Source of the DNA: Nemertoderma westbladi
Taxonomy: Eukaryota; Xenacoelomorpha; Nemertodermatida; Nemertodermatidae
DNA: 43,473 nt
Assembly (NCBI GenBank): GCA_032718475.1
Contig: JAUCBJ010005598.1
Coordinates: 1-43,473, forward strand
Direction of reading: 5' to 3'
Shown one piece after another: positions 10,552 through 22,834 of this stretch. Position 1 is the first letter of the stretch. Every line of letters starts with the position of its first letter. Below the pieces are notes generated by a model. That model ran no database searches. It was not told the DNA's origin and was given only the letters and a program-made list of their open reading frames with translations. Both the position numbers and the translations under genes were made by a program.

Positions 10552-11084
10552 ACTGGAAATGGAAACGCCCATGTGCCGATGTGTGCTTGTGTGTAGCAGG
10601 CTGGCAGGGATATAACTGTCTCCACCGATCCATATCCCTACACCATAGGAACCCCCGACGGATGTAATGATTTCATCATTTTATGTACCCCTTCTAACAC
10701 ATACTGACATAATCCGCAGCTTCTCCATTAGAATATGTTAATTTGCGTTTGAAGCTAATATGGCTTATAAAATCTGATAAAACATTCGGTTCCAAGCGTA
10801 GAAGTTAGGATAGAAAATACAAATAGGCGCAAATTTTCTGGTAATGCACGTGTCCTCTCGTGTAAAAAAGCGCTCCGAACTTTACGATGGCTGGATGGCG
10901 ATGGCAGCAATGACGAGATCAGTGTGGTTTCGTCGGATTCCTAATAGCAATAACATAATAATAAAGTAAAAACACATGCAGGAAATGCAAGTGATAATCC
11001 CGGTCCCGATAAGTCTGATCCCGTTTAAACACTAGTTTGCACTTTGCACCGCTAGTTTATTCTATTTAATAAAAATTAAAAACA

Positions 11085-11255
11085 CCACATTACACGTTCG
11101 TGGGGACTTCGCGCAGCACGAGGCCTAGTTATTATATACAAATTAAAATGCAGCGACTGTATCACAAAATCAGGTTTTGAGAAATTTACCCACACCACCA
11201 ATCAATCAAAGAAAGGTGGACAGTACGTGTTCACCCCTTTTAATCTCCCCCCCCC
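11085..11255. repeat. Dispersed repeat, inverted partner at 14636-14795
   Basis: TTACACGTTCGTGGGG, CGCGCAGCACGAGGC and the following ~60 bases, then CCCC-rich sequence before TTAATCT, recur as the reverse complement at 14636-14795. A C-run of 14 lies at about 11247-11260. The two copies bracket the foldback element at 12213-14189. Confidence 0.7.
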
Positions 11256-11340
11256 CCCCACCCTTCCCAACCACCAATACATAACCGCGACATCTACCAC
11301 CCACGGAAGGGTAGCACGAACTTATTTCCAATCGCACGTT

Positions 11341-11650
11341 AAATATGCAAAGCCAGGTGGTTTATAGGAATATAATAAACGCAGTACTCGTTTTCATTAT
11401 AAGCCTCTTTGCGTTCGTCCTGTTTTGTATTTAAATATATTTCTTAAACGCAAGCTAGGACGATCTTTATAATAATAATAACTAGGGATGCGATCAATAT
11501 GTGAAGCCAGGTGGTTTATATAATAATTTAGTCAACGCAGTACTCGTCTTCATTATATGCCTCGTTGCGCTCGTCGCTTGTCCTGTTTTGTCATAAAATA
11601 TTTTTCCTAAACGCAGACTGACGATCTTTATACAGTTATAACTATGCGAA
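11341..11650. repeat. Diverged tandem duplication, period about 158 bp
   Basis: Both copies contain AGCCAGGTGGTTTATA, then AACGCAGTACTCGT, TTCATTATA, a TTGCG-CGTC block, TCCTGTTTTG and GACGATCTTTATA. The copies begin near 11348 and 11504. No coding content. Confidence 0.75.
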
Positions 11651-12212
11651 GTTTCGAAACTGTGCGAGTAACTGTTGATACATCTATGTGGAGATGTGTG
11701 ATATGTGGAGATGTGTGATACAACGCCAACGCATCTTATGCCGATGTAGTAATATGGGTATTGAAATAATATTTAATCAATGTACACTCTTAAAGCTGCA
11801 GCGAAAAAATGTAGCTAATTTCCTTGGTTACATATAAAATAATAATATTATTTTTAAGAACATTAATTTTACTACTTTGCAAAAATTCAATTAAAAAATA
11901 ACCAGACATATACATTGTGGAATAAACTATTTCAGAAGCCTACAACAGCCATGCCATGGATTGTATTTATGTTATTATATCTGTCATTTAACTGAGATAG
12001 CAATAGTAGTAATAATAGTCGAACGGTTATGCGGCCCGTCCAGCCTATAATAAACACAATTCAGTGATTGGGCTGGAATAGCAATACTGGTTGCCTCTAT
12101 TACAATTCCTCTCAGGTTAGTCTACAGCCACAACTCCCAGCAGCTAGCTCCAAACCAGCAGAGACTTGACCAATAATGGGAAGGATTAAATTTGTACTCA
12201 ATAATTGTGCGG
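11651..12212. other. Non-coding AT-rich stretch
   Basis: No gene is seen. GATGTGTGATA is repeated in tandem at about 11692-11722. The rest is AT-rich without obvious structure. Confidence 0.4.
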
Positions 12213-14189
12213 TTTAATTACGTTTAGATCAATTAAAGACACATTTATTAAAGCAAATCACTTAAACTAATTAAAAACTATAATAGAATGGCGTATGGGG
12301 ATTATATCTGTATAATTTTTAAGTATAATTATTTAAATCTTATACTGTAAAACAATTAATTTCCTTTAAAAGGCAGGTTGAAAATGGCGTTTTCACCGCA
12401 ATCAACTTAATTAACTAATTAACTGCTATTATCTTAGCTTCTCGAAGGCCACACGGAAATTCTACTTGGAAAATTTCTAAACTTTTGCCAAACAACATGT
12501 GTACCAAGTTTGGATAGATTTCATCAAAGATTGGCCGAGTTATTAACGTTTAAAATTGAACACGACAGAACGACAGAACGACAGGTTGATTAATGGTACC
12601 ACTACGCTAAGGCTCACTCACTTCGTGGCTCGCCCCACATTGTGGAACATTTTCTGGAATGTATCCAGTATCCTTGTAACTAGTGCCTGACTGCCTGGTT
12701 ATATCAGTATATCATGCATCATGGGCTAGTTGGTGCTGTTTCTGATTTAAGGAATACGTTATTTAAATATTTGCCCCAGAATTCTTTACTAAATAATACC
12801 GATAACTTCCATGGCGAAAAAGAATCCACGTCAGCGGAGCAACAAATGGGCGAATGTTTGATAAATTGGAAGAAGTGGCAGAGTGGTTCAGGACCTCCGC
12901 AGCTTGTAGGCTACAGCAATTGAGAACCATGGAAATAAACTGTCAACCAAGTTTGGAAAACTTGAATCAATTGGACGTTCGCGGTTTCAGTTGACAGTCA
13001 GACAGTAGAGAACTTTTTAAGTAATGAATATATAAATAAAATAGAAATAAACAGATAAATAAGAAGAATTAAATAAATTGAAAGAAATATATAAATAAAA
13101 AAAATTCTCATTTTTTCCATTTCTGAACAAAAACATAAGCCATACCGGTACAGCCATAGGCTGATAGGCCTATCCCAATCCCATATCCAGATATCCGCAT
13201 GCATATCACATATACTGCAGTACTGCTGTACTGATATAGCTGTATGTATACCGTAAGTATAGTGATATAGATAGGCTGATGCTGACTGTCTGATAGGCCT
13301 ACCAGCCTACTGCCACTGCGCTAATGGTTCTGGAACTGGCACTTGTCTGGCTGTCTGGTACCGGCAGGCGGCAGACCGGTACAGCGGGTACGTTACAGTA
13401 CAGCAGTAGTACTGTAGTAGGCCTACATAGCTGCATAGTAAGTCTACTACCAGTCCGCATTCAGCCAGTCTGCCAGTTGCCAGTGGTTCTGTAGTTCGTG
13501 GTCCAAAACCCAGCAACCATCTGAAACTGGACAGCTGGACACTGCAGCACTGGAAACAGTAACTCAACCTACCAACTGACCGGTCCGGCAGTGCGGTCTG
13601 CCTACCTAGTGCGGTAGGCCTACCACTACTGCACTACTGACAATGACAACTGCACTACTGCAATCTGCAGAGTCAGGCAGTGGCAATGACTCGAATGAGA
13701 GAATGATGTGGCTCTGTGACTCATTGGTCAGTTGGTAGGCCTATTACGCTGTACGTGGGGCGAGCCACGAAAGTAAGCGAGCTTAGCATACGGGTACCAC
13801 TAACTCAATCGGTGTCTGTCGTTCTATTGTGTTCAATTTTAAACGTTAATAACTCAGCCAAATCTCGATAAAATCTATCCATGCTTGGTACACATGTAGT
13901 CTGCAAAAGTTTAGAAATTTCCCAAGTTGAATTTGTGTTTAGCCTTCGAGAAGCTAAGATAATATCAGTTAATTAATTAAATTGAAATTAATTAAGTTGG
14001 TTAGGGTAAAAACAGCATTTACAACATGACTTTTATTGGAAATTAATTATTTTATAAAATAAGATATAAATAATTATACTTAAAAATTACACAGCTGTAA
14101 TCCCCATACCCCATTCCATTATAGTTTTTAATTAGTTCAAGTGATTTGCTTTAAGAAATGTGTTTTTAATTCATCTAAACGTAATTAAG
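12213..14189. mobile_element. Foldback element with about 430-bp inverted arms and 1.1-kb centre
   Basis: The left arm 12213-12638 and right arm 13755-14189 are reverse complements with moderate divergence. Shared blocks include TTAATTACGTTTAGAT (outer), AGCAAATCACTT, ATTATCTTAGCTTCTCGAAGG, TTATTAACGTTTAAAATTGA and GTGGCTCGCCCCAC (inner edge). The 1.1-kb centre has no transposase; it includes a low-complexity CAGTACTGC-rich patch (13200-13740). Because GTGGGGCGAGCCAC sits at the inner edge of both arms, the structure could equally be two copies of one shorter repeat facing each other. No target duplication was identified. Confidence 0.7.
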
Positions 14190-15084
14190 TTATCAAAATG
14201 CCCTAGTCACTCTATACTTCCCTCATTCATTGGCATGCTTGCTATTGCCTATAGTTTGGGAACCAGTCCAATCATCTCACCACTCTACTTGGCAACGGGT
14301 AATTACATCTATAGGACATAGGCAGGCACTACTAGTGTAAGGTGCCATACCAATAAGCCAGCTTGCTTATTATTTATCGCGCAAAATGATTGCCTGAGTA
14401 TTTCATCCTGATTCTTTAGAATAATTAGTTAAATAATTTCTTTGAGGTGTTGACATGATGAATTCATATTTTAGTATCAATGCTCTCGGCTTAAGGTAAG
14501 TTTTAATAATTTTTACAAATTGGGTCGCCTCTACGCCTAAAATTTAAAACTCAAATTTCCTGTTAATACAGACAGGCCTTACATTAAACCTCTGTGCGCC
14601 TTTGGGTTGGGGTTGTGCAGTCCGGCAGTCGTGCAGATTAAGAGGGGGTTAAAGGGGGAACTTTTCTCTCTTCTTTGATTTATTCTTAAATTTCTTACAT
14701 GCCGATTTTGGGATGGAATTTCTCAATTTTAATATGTATCTGATAACTGAGCCTCGTGCTGCGCGGAGGCCCCACGAACGTGTAAGACTGTCCTGTCATA
14801 ACATCATATGATATCAAGAAATCAGTGAAGAAAACCACGCCGACGGTACTTGTTATTATTATTATTATTATTATTGTAAACACGGGTAAGAAAGTACAGT
14901 AAATATTATGTCAATGATCAAAAATTATCTAAAAATATCTAAAAACAATGAAATAAAATGAAGTAAAAATATAAACCGTACACCCCTATAAGAAGAGTTA
15001 AAATTAGTACATATTTAGTTCTAAGACGTCAGTTAAAATCCTATGTAGGTAGTGGTCCACCATGTCGGATAAAATTTATCATTG
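14190..15084. other. Intervening non-coding DNA with an inverted repeat partner
   Basis: It contains the inverted partner of 11085-11255 at 14636-14795 and an (ATT)n microsatellite at about 14850-14875. No gene is seen. Confidence 0.45.
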
Positions 15085-15810
15085 TCATTCAAGTGTGATT
15101 GTTGAGTCGTGATTTGAATGAATTAACATTCGGGGCGGATACAACGTAATCCAGGAAGAGAATTCCAGGGAATGAAAAGGTCCATTGCGCATTTTTAGAC
15201 AGGCTTCACAAGACTTAAACAGCTTGAGTGAATGACCAAGTCCTTGTGATGTCGACATCTGGAACAATGACTGCCATTCAACGGCATCAACCCCAGTCAA
15301 AATTCGATAGACTTGTAGGAGATCGGATCTTTGTCTACGGTATTCAAGTGTTGGTAATCCCAGATATTTTAGGCGTTCCGGGTATGGTTTATTTCTCAGT
15401 TTCTCAGACCAACCTAGCGTTGCTCGACGTTGAACCGACTCCAACAAGCGAATACACTCCACACAGGTGAGGCATACTCAAGAATTGGCCTTACGATAGA
15501 TTTATATAGAATAAACGTTTGTGCATCAAAATGATTAAAACTTCTGTACATTATGCCAAGAACCGTGTTATTGTGGCAATGTAACCGTGGCAATGTACAA
15601 AGAGTAACTCAAGTCACTATGAACAATAACTCCGAGATCATTTGTGTGCGATGCCTCCTTGATGACAGATTTGCCCAACGTGTAAAGTGAATCTCGGGTT
15701 ATTTGCACCAATATGAATAGATTTACATTTATCTAAATTAAACAATAGATTCCACGTTGAGCTCCATTTGCTTAATGTAGAACAAAGGGTAATGCATTTG
15801 TGACTGAATC
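15085..15810 (-). pseudogene. Decayed non-LTR reverse transcriptase (C-terminal half)
   Basis: Read on the minus strand, successive frames give a LINE-type reverse transcriptase tail. Near 15780 comes LSKWSSTWNLLFNLDKCKSI (thumb-side block W-S-x-x-W-x-L-x-F-N-x-x-K-C). Then NDLGVIVHSDLSYS, then TFILYKSIVRPILEYASPVW around 15470-15530. The final frame 15462-15085 has LLESVQRRAT, RLKYLGLPTLEYRRQRSDLL, QVYRILTGVD and GHSLKL. At least two frameshifts (near 15670 and 15465) break the gene, and the right end fades into the 41-bp array at 15819. The family resembles CR1/Jockey-like LINEs and differs in sequence from the copy at 8020-8814. Clearly inactive. Confidence 0.85.
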
Positions 15811-15818
15811 ATGTCCAC

Positions 15819-16238
15819 AAAGTTTACCACAACAGTAAGGCACCGAGATACCTAGCTGAAAAATTTACCACAACAGTAAGTCACCGAGATACCTAGCTGA
15901 AAAATTTACCACAACAGTAAGGCACCGAGATACCTAGCTGAAAAATTTACCACAACAGTAAGTCACCGAGATACCTAGCTGAAAAATTTACCACAACAGT
16001 AAGGCACCGAGATACCTAGCTGAAAAATTTACCACAACAGTAAGTCACCGAGATACCTAGCTGAAAAATTTACCACAACAGTAAGGCACCGAGATACCTA
16101 GCTGAAAAATTTACCACAACAGTAAGTCACCGAGATACCTAGCTGAAATATTTACCACAACAGTAAGTCACCGAGATACCTAGCTGAAAAGTTTACCACA
16201 ACAGTAAGTCACCGAGATACCTAGCTGAAAAATTTACA
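15819..16238. repeat. 41-bp tandem array, ten copies, alternating variants
   Basis: The unit is AAAAATTTACCACAACAGTA followed by AGKCACCGAGATACCTAGCTG. The K position alternates G,T,G,T,G,T,G,T through eight copies and is T in the last two, so the array has an 82-bp higher-order period that then breaks down. Copies are otherwise almost identical, with single changes at the start of copies 1, 9 and 10. The array directly abuts the decayed reverse transcriptase. Confidence 0.95.
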
Positions 16239-17306
16239 AATGTAACGCAAGTTCACCAACACCATACCTAGTGATGTTATTTTATTTTGCCACACTGCTC
16301 TGGGGCTGAGCATGCAACATTTTTCTTTAATGGAATTACGGACTGGAACAAACTACTGAACAATATTAAAAATGAAAAAATTTAACAACTTCCAAAATGG
16401 CTGTAAGGAACCACCTAATTGCGAAACCCCAACATCTAATGGGTAGTCCTTTTTTTAATATATCGATAATTCTAAATACAGTTTCTAGTTAATAATTAAT
16501 TTTAGCATTTACAATATAATATAACTTAGGTGCGTAACTATAATATATTGTATATGCAACATGTTCTACTGTATTTGTCTGTAAATTGTATGTACCATAA
16601 AGAACCACAGGGCTTAGAGGGCTATCCTGTATTTGTACAACTACAGGTTACAATACATTTGTTATACTTTCATTTTGTAATTTGTATTCTGCTCAATGAC
16701 TAAAGCTTCAGTAGTCCTTGATTCTGTTATACCATATCTTCTCTATAAAATAATGAACGTCTGTGTGTTTGTTTATCACCTAAAGGCTTTCAAGCGGTAA
16801 CAGTTAATAATAATCTGTAACTGCATTTGTTTATTGCGTAATCCTGGGAGTAATCTGGTCAAAAAAAATTTAATCTCCGGAAAGTTTAGCAAACGTAGAA
16901 ATCTGATTGGCTGTTGTTATCTCCAATAATGCCGAAGCCAATAATTATCCATTGCTGGCTATAAGAATAAAAGATAAGATATGTCATGATCAGTTCGCAA
17001 CAGACACCCCACCCCAACCATTGGATTTAGTGAGACTCACTCAACAGTCAACACACCAAACGAACCAGCCTGATTGCTACCTCAGCAGCTCAGCTAGCTG
17101 GAGTTAAGACTTCCCCATTCACTAACATTGGGGGAGGTTTAAGCCTGCATGGGGGAATATTTCATATATTATACACTATTTAATAAATTTATAATTTAAT
17201 AAATAACCATACATCTTTATATTAAACACTCGAATAAAATACAAACCTTGTGGGAATGGGACACAGCGAATCGACCTATGACATTTTTATACAGCCTGAA
17301 TTTAAT
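16239..17306. other. Non-coding stretch, no gene recognised
   Basis: Contains TCTCTATAAAATAATGAACG followed by a TCTGTGTGTTTGT stretch near 16739-16772, a style often seen near ends of repetitive elements, and a TATA-like GGCTATAAGAATAAAAG at 16957-16973. A 66-codon open frame at 16907-17107 shows no domain. I see no firm gene or element boundary. Confidence 0.35.
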
Positions 17307-17331
17307 TCCCCCCCCCCCCCCCCCCCCCTTT
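17307..17331. repeat. Poly-C tract of about 22 nt
   Basis: An uninterrupted run of C lies between TTTAATT and TTTAAAT. It is a homopolymer slippage site; its exact length may be unreliable in assemblies. Confidence 0.85.
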
Positions 17332-17699
17332 AAATAATTAATAACCGAAATAAGAACCCAAGTAATCGATAACTTAATCGTTAATCGATAATTTGTACTG
17401 ATAATTATTTGTGTATTTGTTTAGTTAATTTTCATTATTATTATTAATATAAAATGTAGTAATCGATATATTTCTTTGTATAGTTGACCACCAAATACTG
17501 CTTTGCTGTTTATTTGCTTAATGTTCATCAGAACATTAGAATACAGTGAAACTCAGCTACAAACTCTTTTCACCTGCTTTTATAAACCACTAAGATACGG
17601 AGATAGGCCCACAATAGTATTCTGGTTACCCGCAGGACAGGGCGGGTATTCGACTACGAGTAAGTGAAATCGTCAATGTAATGTATAGATACTGTACGT
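17332..17699. other. AT-rich non-coding stretch
   Basis: ATCGATAA-type motifs cluster at 17365-17395. No gene is seen. Confidence 0.35.
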
Positions 17700-17850
17700 G
17701 GGTAGATACGTACGCACATACGTTGAAAAGTAAAACCCTGACTACCTGACTAGATGAGAAGGGTTTGTAACGTCCAACCATATACAGTAGAGAAACACAC
17801 GGAGAGAAGCACACCGGGAGAAGTGTGACGCTGATTGGCTGGAACTTTAT
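17700..17850. repeat. Dispersed repeat, inverted partner at 31310-31410
   Basis: GGTTTGTAACGTCCAACCAT at 17762, then GGAGAGAAGCACACCGGGAG and a following GCTGATTGG, recur as the reverse complement at 31310-31403. The copies lie 13.5 kb apart and match closely over about 85 bases. Confidence 0.75.
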
Positions 17851-18370
17851 GGTGCTGTCAGGAAATTAGTACACGCTTATATAGTACTAGCAGGCAATAC
17901 CGGAGACATGTTACCCGGTATTTCCCGCTACCGGCATAGGCCTACAGGCGTACTGGTACCGGTAAGGCCTACTGACGTACCGGTACTACCGGTACCGAAC
18001 GTAAATTAATAGATAATATTTAGAATTGATTTTATGACAGTATGGAATGAGAAAACAGCAGTAGCTAGTAGGAGCCGGCCGAAGAGCTACTAAAACGCAG
18101 AGGCATAAAGGCCTCGACCCTGGAAGATAAAACAATGAAATTACAGTCATTTATACACATAAAATGGTTAGGGTAGTTGGAGTAAACTGTCTGTGAGATA
18201 ATTTCCTTACACTTTTCAGGAAAATCCCTCTTTTATTAGTTTTTGTTTGTGAGTGTAATTTATCGAAAATAAAGGGGATATAATCACAGGGTTTGTTAAT
18301 AAATGATTGTGCATCATGTTAATATACAGATACACAATACGATAATATTTTACATTTATACTCGATTGAT
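17851..18370. other. Non-coding stretch rich in ACCGGTA palindromes
   Basis: Between 17890 and 18000 the sequence is dominated by TACCGGTA and TAGGCCTAC motifs. No gene is seen. Confidence 0.4.
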
Positions 18371-18619
18371 ACCCGGTGAACCCACACTCCGGTGAACCCA
18401 CACTCCGGTGAACCCACACTCCGGTGAACCCACACTCCGGTGAACCCACACTCCGGTGAACCCGCACTCCGGTGAACCCACACTCCGGTGAACCCGCACT
18501 CCGGTGAACCCACACTCCGGTAAACCCACTCTCCGGGGAACCCACACTCCGGTGAACGCTGCACTCCGGTGAACCCACACTCCGGTGAACCCTCACTCCG
18601 GTTAACCCACACTCTGGTG
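18371..18619. repeat. 16-bp minisatellite, about 15 copies
   Basis: The unit is CCGGTGAACCCACACT with occasional changes (GCACT, CTCACT, TAAACC). Sixteen is not a multiple of three, so all three minus-strand frames read the same 16-residue cycle; the apparent proteins there are artefacts of the array. Confidence 0.95.
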
Positions 18620-18664
18620 CTGCTAAACACCAAAATGGCAAAAAATCTCAAATAATACTCACAA

Positions 18665-20367
18665 CCCAGTTAAACATGAGTATGTGTTTCATATATGGTT
18701 GCCATAAATAATTCGACATGTGATACATATATGTAAATGTTACAGTGTTGTCAAATGTGATCCATATGTGGAATGTTCACATGTGATACACATATGTTTT
18801 TTATGTGACAAGTGCGACAAAAAGAGTAAAAATTTAAACTGAGACCGACCAATCACTGGTGTGGGTCTGCATTTCCTATAGAGAGGTGGGGCGGGGGGGG
18901 GGGGGGGGTAGCCTACCTCAGTACCATTATCCTATCCAATCCCTACACCCTATCCTACGGCCCTACACCTACCCTATACATTTAGAGAAGGAAGCATCGG
19001 AGTATATATGACAATATTTAATCCATAGTGATATGAGAGTATCCTTAGTAGATTTTGGTGATGATCCGTAAATTCGTATTCTATTAGTTAGATTTAATTA
19101 AGTTATCTAATTTCCAGCTATAATAGATTATTCATTTTGATAAATCTTCGAAAATTAATTAATTCTAAGATCATATAAATGCTCATATGATATTTTATAT
19201 CTAATTTTAAGACATCTTTTCCCTACAACATATATATACCACATATGAAACATATGTTCAATTTTTTAACGGGATAAGAACTGCAATAGGCCTGCCTACC
19301 TTACGGATGGTATAGTGCAAGTATGTTATCTGTCCATGTCTGTACCGTACCCCTTACTGATACTTAGCAGCGCAGATGACAATGCACAACCACAACCTGA
19401 CAAGTGAAAACCACCATACAGTCATACATATGTTTGTCTAATTCTGTTAATACAGCACTGTACAGTGCAAATGCACAGCACAATGTGCATAGTGCAAGGC
19501 AGAAAGCAGGCAAGTCACACACTGCATCACTGAACAATTGAGTGGACTATGATAAGCGGTAGGCTTATGCAACGCATTATGCTGTTATGGGTAAAATATA
19601 AAATAATTTGCGATTCACTAGCTAAACTGCAAGCGACACGACGTGGTTAAGAAGAAAGATTGCAGGATCAGACTATGAAATGCCTATCATTTGAAGAATG
19701 TGTCCCACCACCAGCCCTCCAATGCAATAAACAAAACAATTGGACGATCGACTATGTTTACTTCAATTTAGTGTCCATACAGCCTTCACAGATCATTCAA
19801 ACCTTATAGCAGGCCTATGTATTGATTATACATTATATGGTTAAATAGCCGGTACTTTGAAAATACAGTATAACAAAAAATATAGATTCAACGTATTATA
19901 CTGCTGATTAAAACGATATTTGTTCTTAATGCAAAAAGCTGAGTAGTGACATCAACAAATTCCGCATCCCCCCTCGTTATTCTTTTCTGTACATGTATTA
20001 CTGTAAGGCCTGTATTACCATAAGGCAAACATGTGTGCAACATATAAAATCCATGAACTGGATTACAAAATTACGAATTGAATAGTTTATAGATTGAAAT
20101 TTAACTTCGGAGTCTTGGCTATGGCTATTTCACATATGCTCGACATATATTATTCACATGCGCATTCTCACACATTTATTTATGATAAATTCATATGTGC
20201 AACATATAAATACCATAAATGGCGATACACACATTCTAAGTGTATGTATCACCGCATGCGTGACATGTATTATTCATACATGAGCATAAAAACCCAATTT
20301 CCAGACACACCTATTCCATACAACATATATATACCACATATGAAACATAAGTTCATGTTTAACTGGG
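18665..20367. mobile_element. Inverted-repeat element(s) with CCCAGTTAAACATGA termini
   Basis: CCCAGTTAAACATGAGTATG followed by TGTTTCATATATGG at 18665 is answered by the complement at 20334-20367 (CCACATATGAAACATAAGTT then CATGTTTAACTGGG). A third, related right end occurs at 19226-19273 (CATATATATACCACATATGA ... TTAACGGG). This suggests either one 1.7-kb element or a 0.6-kb element (18665-19273) next to a second copy. The interior is dense in short CATATG and CACATGTG palindromes and has a G-run near 18891-18908. No transposase frame and no clear target duplication are visible. Confidence 0.5.
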
Positions 20368-21351
20368 AATAGATTCCCAAACAAATCAGAAAGATGGAAT
20401 TAGGAGTAAGCCGGAATTAGTTATAAGTGAGTGTTTGTTATTTTTTAAAAACTCATAACGTTCGATAACTTTTCGTACTGCTGGAAGGGCCGGCAGTAAC
20501 GGTATTTCTGCCGTTAAAAATCGTCTATTTCGCAATATTTAGCCACCTCCGTCGGCTTTATTTTTCGTCTTTGGAATGTAATCTAGATATCATTAGAACA
20601 AACAGCCTTCATCTGCAGATTCCGAATGTGAAAATAGTTTTTATTCCAAAATTGTAACATTACTCAACGCCGTTAGTATTAACAGCGAGTTGTTATTTAG
20701 CACTTTACAACTTTTAGAGGACATTACAGCATTGTATTGGCCTGTACATTTAGTATTGTATTTGGTGTTATTCCCCATTAAAAACTGTTTAAAATAACAA
20801 TACAATGGTGGGCTATGTAAAAAAATATCCGAATTCGCCCTAGGGAAAATAACCAGTTATTAATCCTATCCCGCTTTTGGTAGCTTAGTTACATCCAATC
20901 AATTTGAATATAATAATAAAATATAAAATATTCGCATATTAATAGGTTCCATCCTCTAGCTACCATGGTTACAATTCACAACCACTTTGATTATAACTTA
21001 AGACATCGACAGTAATGTACAGAGGCGCTTGCATACGTGGGAAGATGTATATTAAATCTGGAACTGATTTTAAAGATTGAGACCTGATAATATGAGGAGA
21101 GTTCTAGAAATTCACATTTGTTGCAATTCCTTCAATGATCAAATGTCCCTTTGATATTCAAGCAACTAAATTTTACGGTAGCTATGTTTTAGGTAAGCAT
21201 AGCTATGATTTTCGACACTGGTTCCGTTCTCCTACTTTCCCGTAAAAAAATTGTTATCGTAGCACTTGTTAATTTTTAAATATAATTTCAATTTATTATA
21301 CTAGTTCCTTTTAAAAAATATTATTCTAGAAGGAATACCGTTTTGACTAGA
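20368..21351. other. Non-coding stretch with a dispersed repeat
   Basis: About 120 bases at 21095-21230 (GGAGAGTTCTA ... TTTTCGACACTGGTTCCG) share order and sequence with 39445-39590, the same orientation. The rest shows no gene. Confidence 0.45.
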
Positions 21352-21917
21352 GGTCTGTATAGCACTACATTTTTAAAACTTATATCATTGGCAACGTTGA
21401 AGAGTTGTAGAACAAATGAAAATAATTATATACTATTATAAACCATAAATAAAATAAAATAATATTACGTTCTAGAACGTATAGCTAGTTTATTTTTAAT
21501 TTTAAAATAGTTGGTAAATTAAAAAAAAGTATTTAAATGAATTTCTGAATACATTTAAATGAATATTGAAAATTGTTATATTTCTAACATATACCGGTAG
21601 CTAGTTTTTTTTAATTAAAATACCTAGTAAATCAAAAAATTTATTTTTAAATAAATTTCTGAATAGGCCTACATTTAAATTAATATTGAAAATTACCAAA
21701 GCACCAAACATTAATAAAACAATTTTTATATTTTTTTAAATTACAAGCTAATTAAAAATTGAAAAATAACTAGCTATATGTACTAGAACGTTATATTTTT
21801 AATTTTATTTAAGTTCTAGAATTTGTGTCACTGTATAATATTTATATTTTGTTCTAGAACTCTACAATGTTGCCATGGTAACCATGATTTATGGTATAAA
21901 AATGTAGTGCTATGCGG
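21352..21917. mobile_element. Palindromic MITE-like element, about 566 bp
   Basis: The left half from TATAGCACTACATTTTT (21360) inward is matched by the complement ending AAAAATGTAGTGCTAT at 21914. Further paired blocks are GTTCTAGAACGTATAGCTAGTT with the complement of CTAGCTATATGTACTAGAACGT, and AATTTCTGAATAC/GG with ATTTAAATKAATATTGAAAATT. The centre lies near 21640. Arms are diverged and AT-rich, with recurrent GTTCTAGAAC. A related GTTCTAGA-rich segment lies at 39600-39790. Confidence 0.65.
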
Positions 21918-22834
21918 ATACGGAACTGTTACCTTAGTTTTAATATTTTCTACGTCAAGATTCAGTCCCCAAATCTGCAAAACTGTTATAACAAAAGTAC
22001 GTTATTCAAGAAAGATCGAGCGCTAAGGAGACGGGGGGGGGGGGGGGGTGGGGGCGTTGTTGGACGCAAATCCCATCTCGGCGAATTTATATTTCGTCTT
22101 AATGTTAAATTAAAAATTAAGGGAAATGAGCGTTTACAATTGCACTCTTATTCTAACCAAAACAATAAGTTAAAGACAATAGAACAGGTTACAGTTGTAT
22201 TTTTTAGGAGTAATCAGCTGTTATTTGCGTCGATTTTACCCTGGAGCGGTATAAAAGTAAAAAAAGTAAAACTTTTATTCGACCGTTAGGCAAGGGATTA
22301 CGTGCAAAGTCGGGCGACCTATTTACAGTGCGGGCCCCCTCGAACTATACTCCACAGAGGAAAAGCCAGTACCGGTACTCATTTAGCTACCATTTGCAAG
22401 AAAAAATGCGCCCTTTGTTACACCCGCTTTTTATTCCGTCGAAAGTCCCATTATCTGTAGCTGGGAAATAAATCTGAGAAATAGAGCTATAAAATTTACG
22501 CTATTACCTACTATATAAATACATAATTTAATAAATGTATTGATTGCTCTACTGCGCAGAAAGGCCACATATGAAAGCATTAAAAATGACTGAAATAATA
22601 GACATAAAATAAGATTACTGAAATAATGTCTACCATAAGTCATAGTCGTTGAATTAAATCGTATCCATATAGGAAAATAATAGTGATAAAATATATATGC
22701 ATAGTTATTTCCCCCCAAAAATACCAAGCCCCATTTTTAATCAACTCCCCCCAAACAAAACCCTTTTAGAAATGTTTGAAGCCTTAAGAAATAAATTACT
22801 CGTAGGTGAGTGAAGGTAATGGGGAATAACACAC
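21918..22834. other. Non-coding stretch with a poly-G tract
   Basis: A run of about 18 G lies near 22034-22051. The sequence at 22150-22200 carries the AACCAAAACAATAA and CAGGTTACAG motifs discussed in the findings. Open frames here cross low-complexity DNA and are not supported as genes. Confidence 0.4.

Noticed and set aside
12714-12923. 69-codon frame in the centre of the foldback
   Set aside because: No domain, no splice context, no partner frame nearby; kept only as part of the element.
15819-16238. CRISPR-like array
   Set aside because: The 41-bp units are contiguous with no unique spacers, in a eukaryotic context.
16739-16973. Possible Helitron end and promoter
   Set aside because: The TCTATAAAATAATGAACG-type sequence is suggestive but no hairpin-CTRR end or second copy was found.
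18216-18651. Three overlapping minus-strand frames with HRSVGSPECGFTGVWV repeats
   Set aside because: The 16-bp unit is not a multiple of three, so all frames give the same cycle; a property of the array, not of a gene.
21912-22289. 125-codon frame across a poly-G tract
   Set aside because: It runs through a homopolymer and repeat DNA with no recognisable domain.
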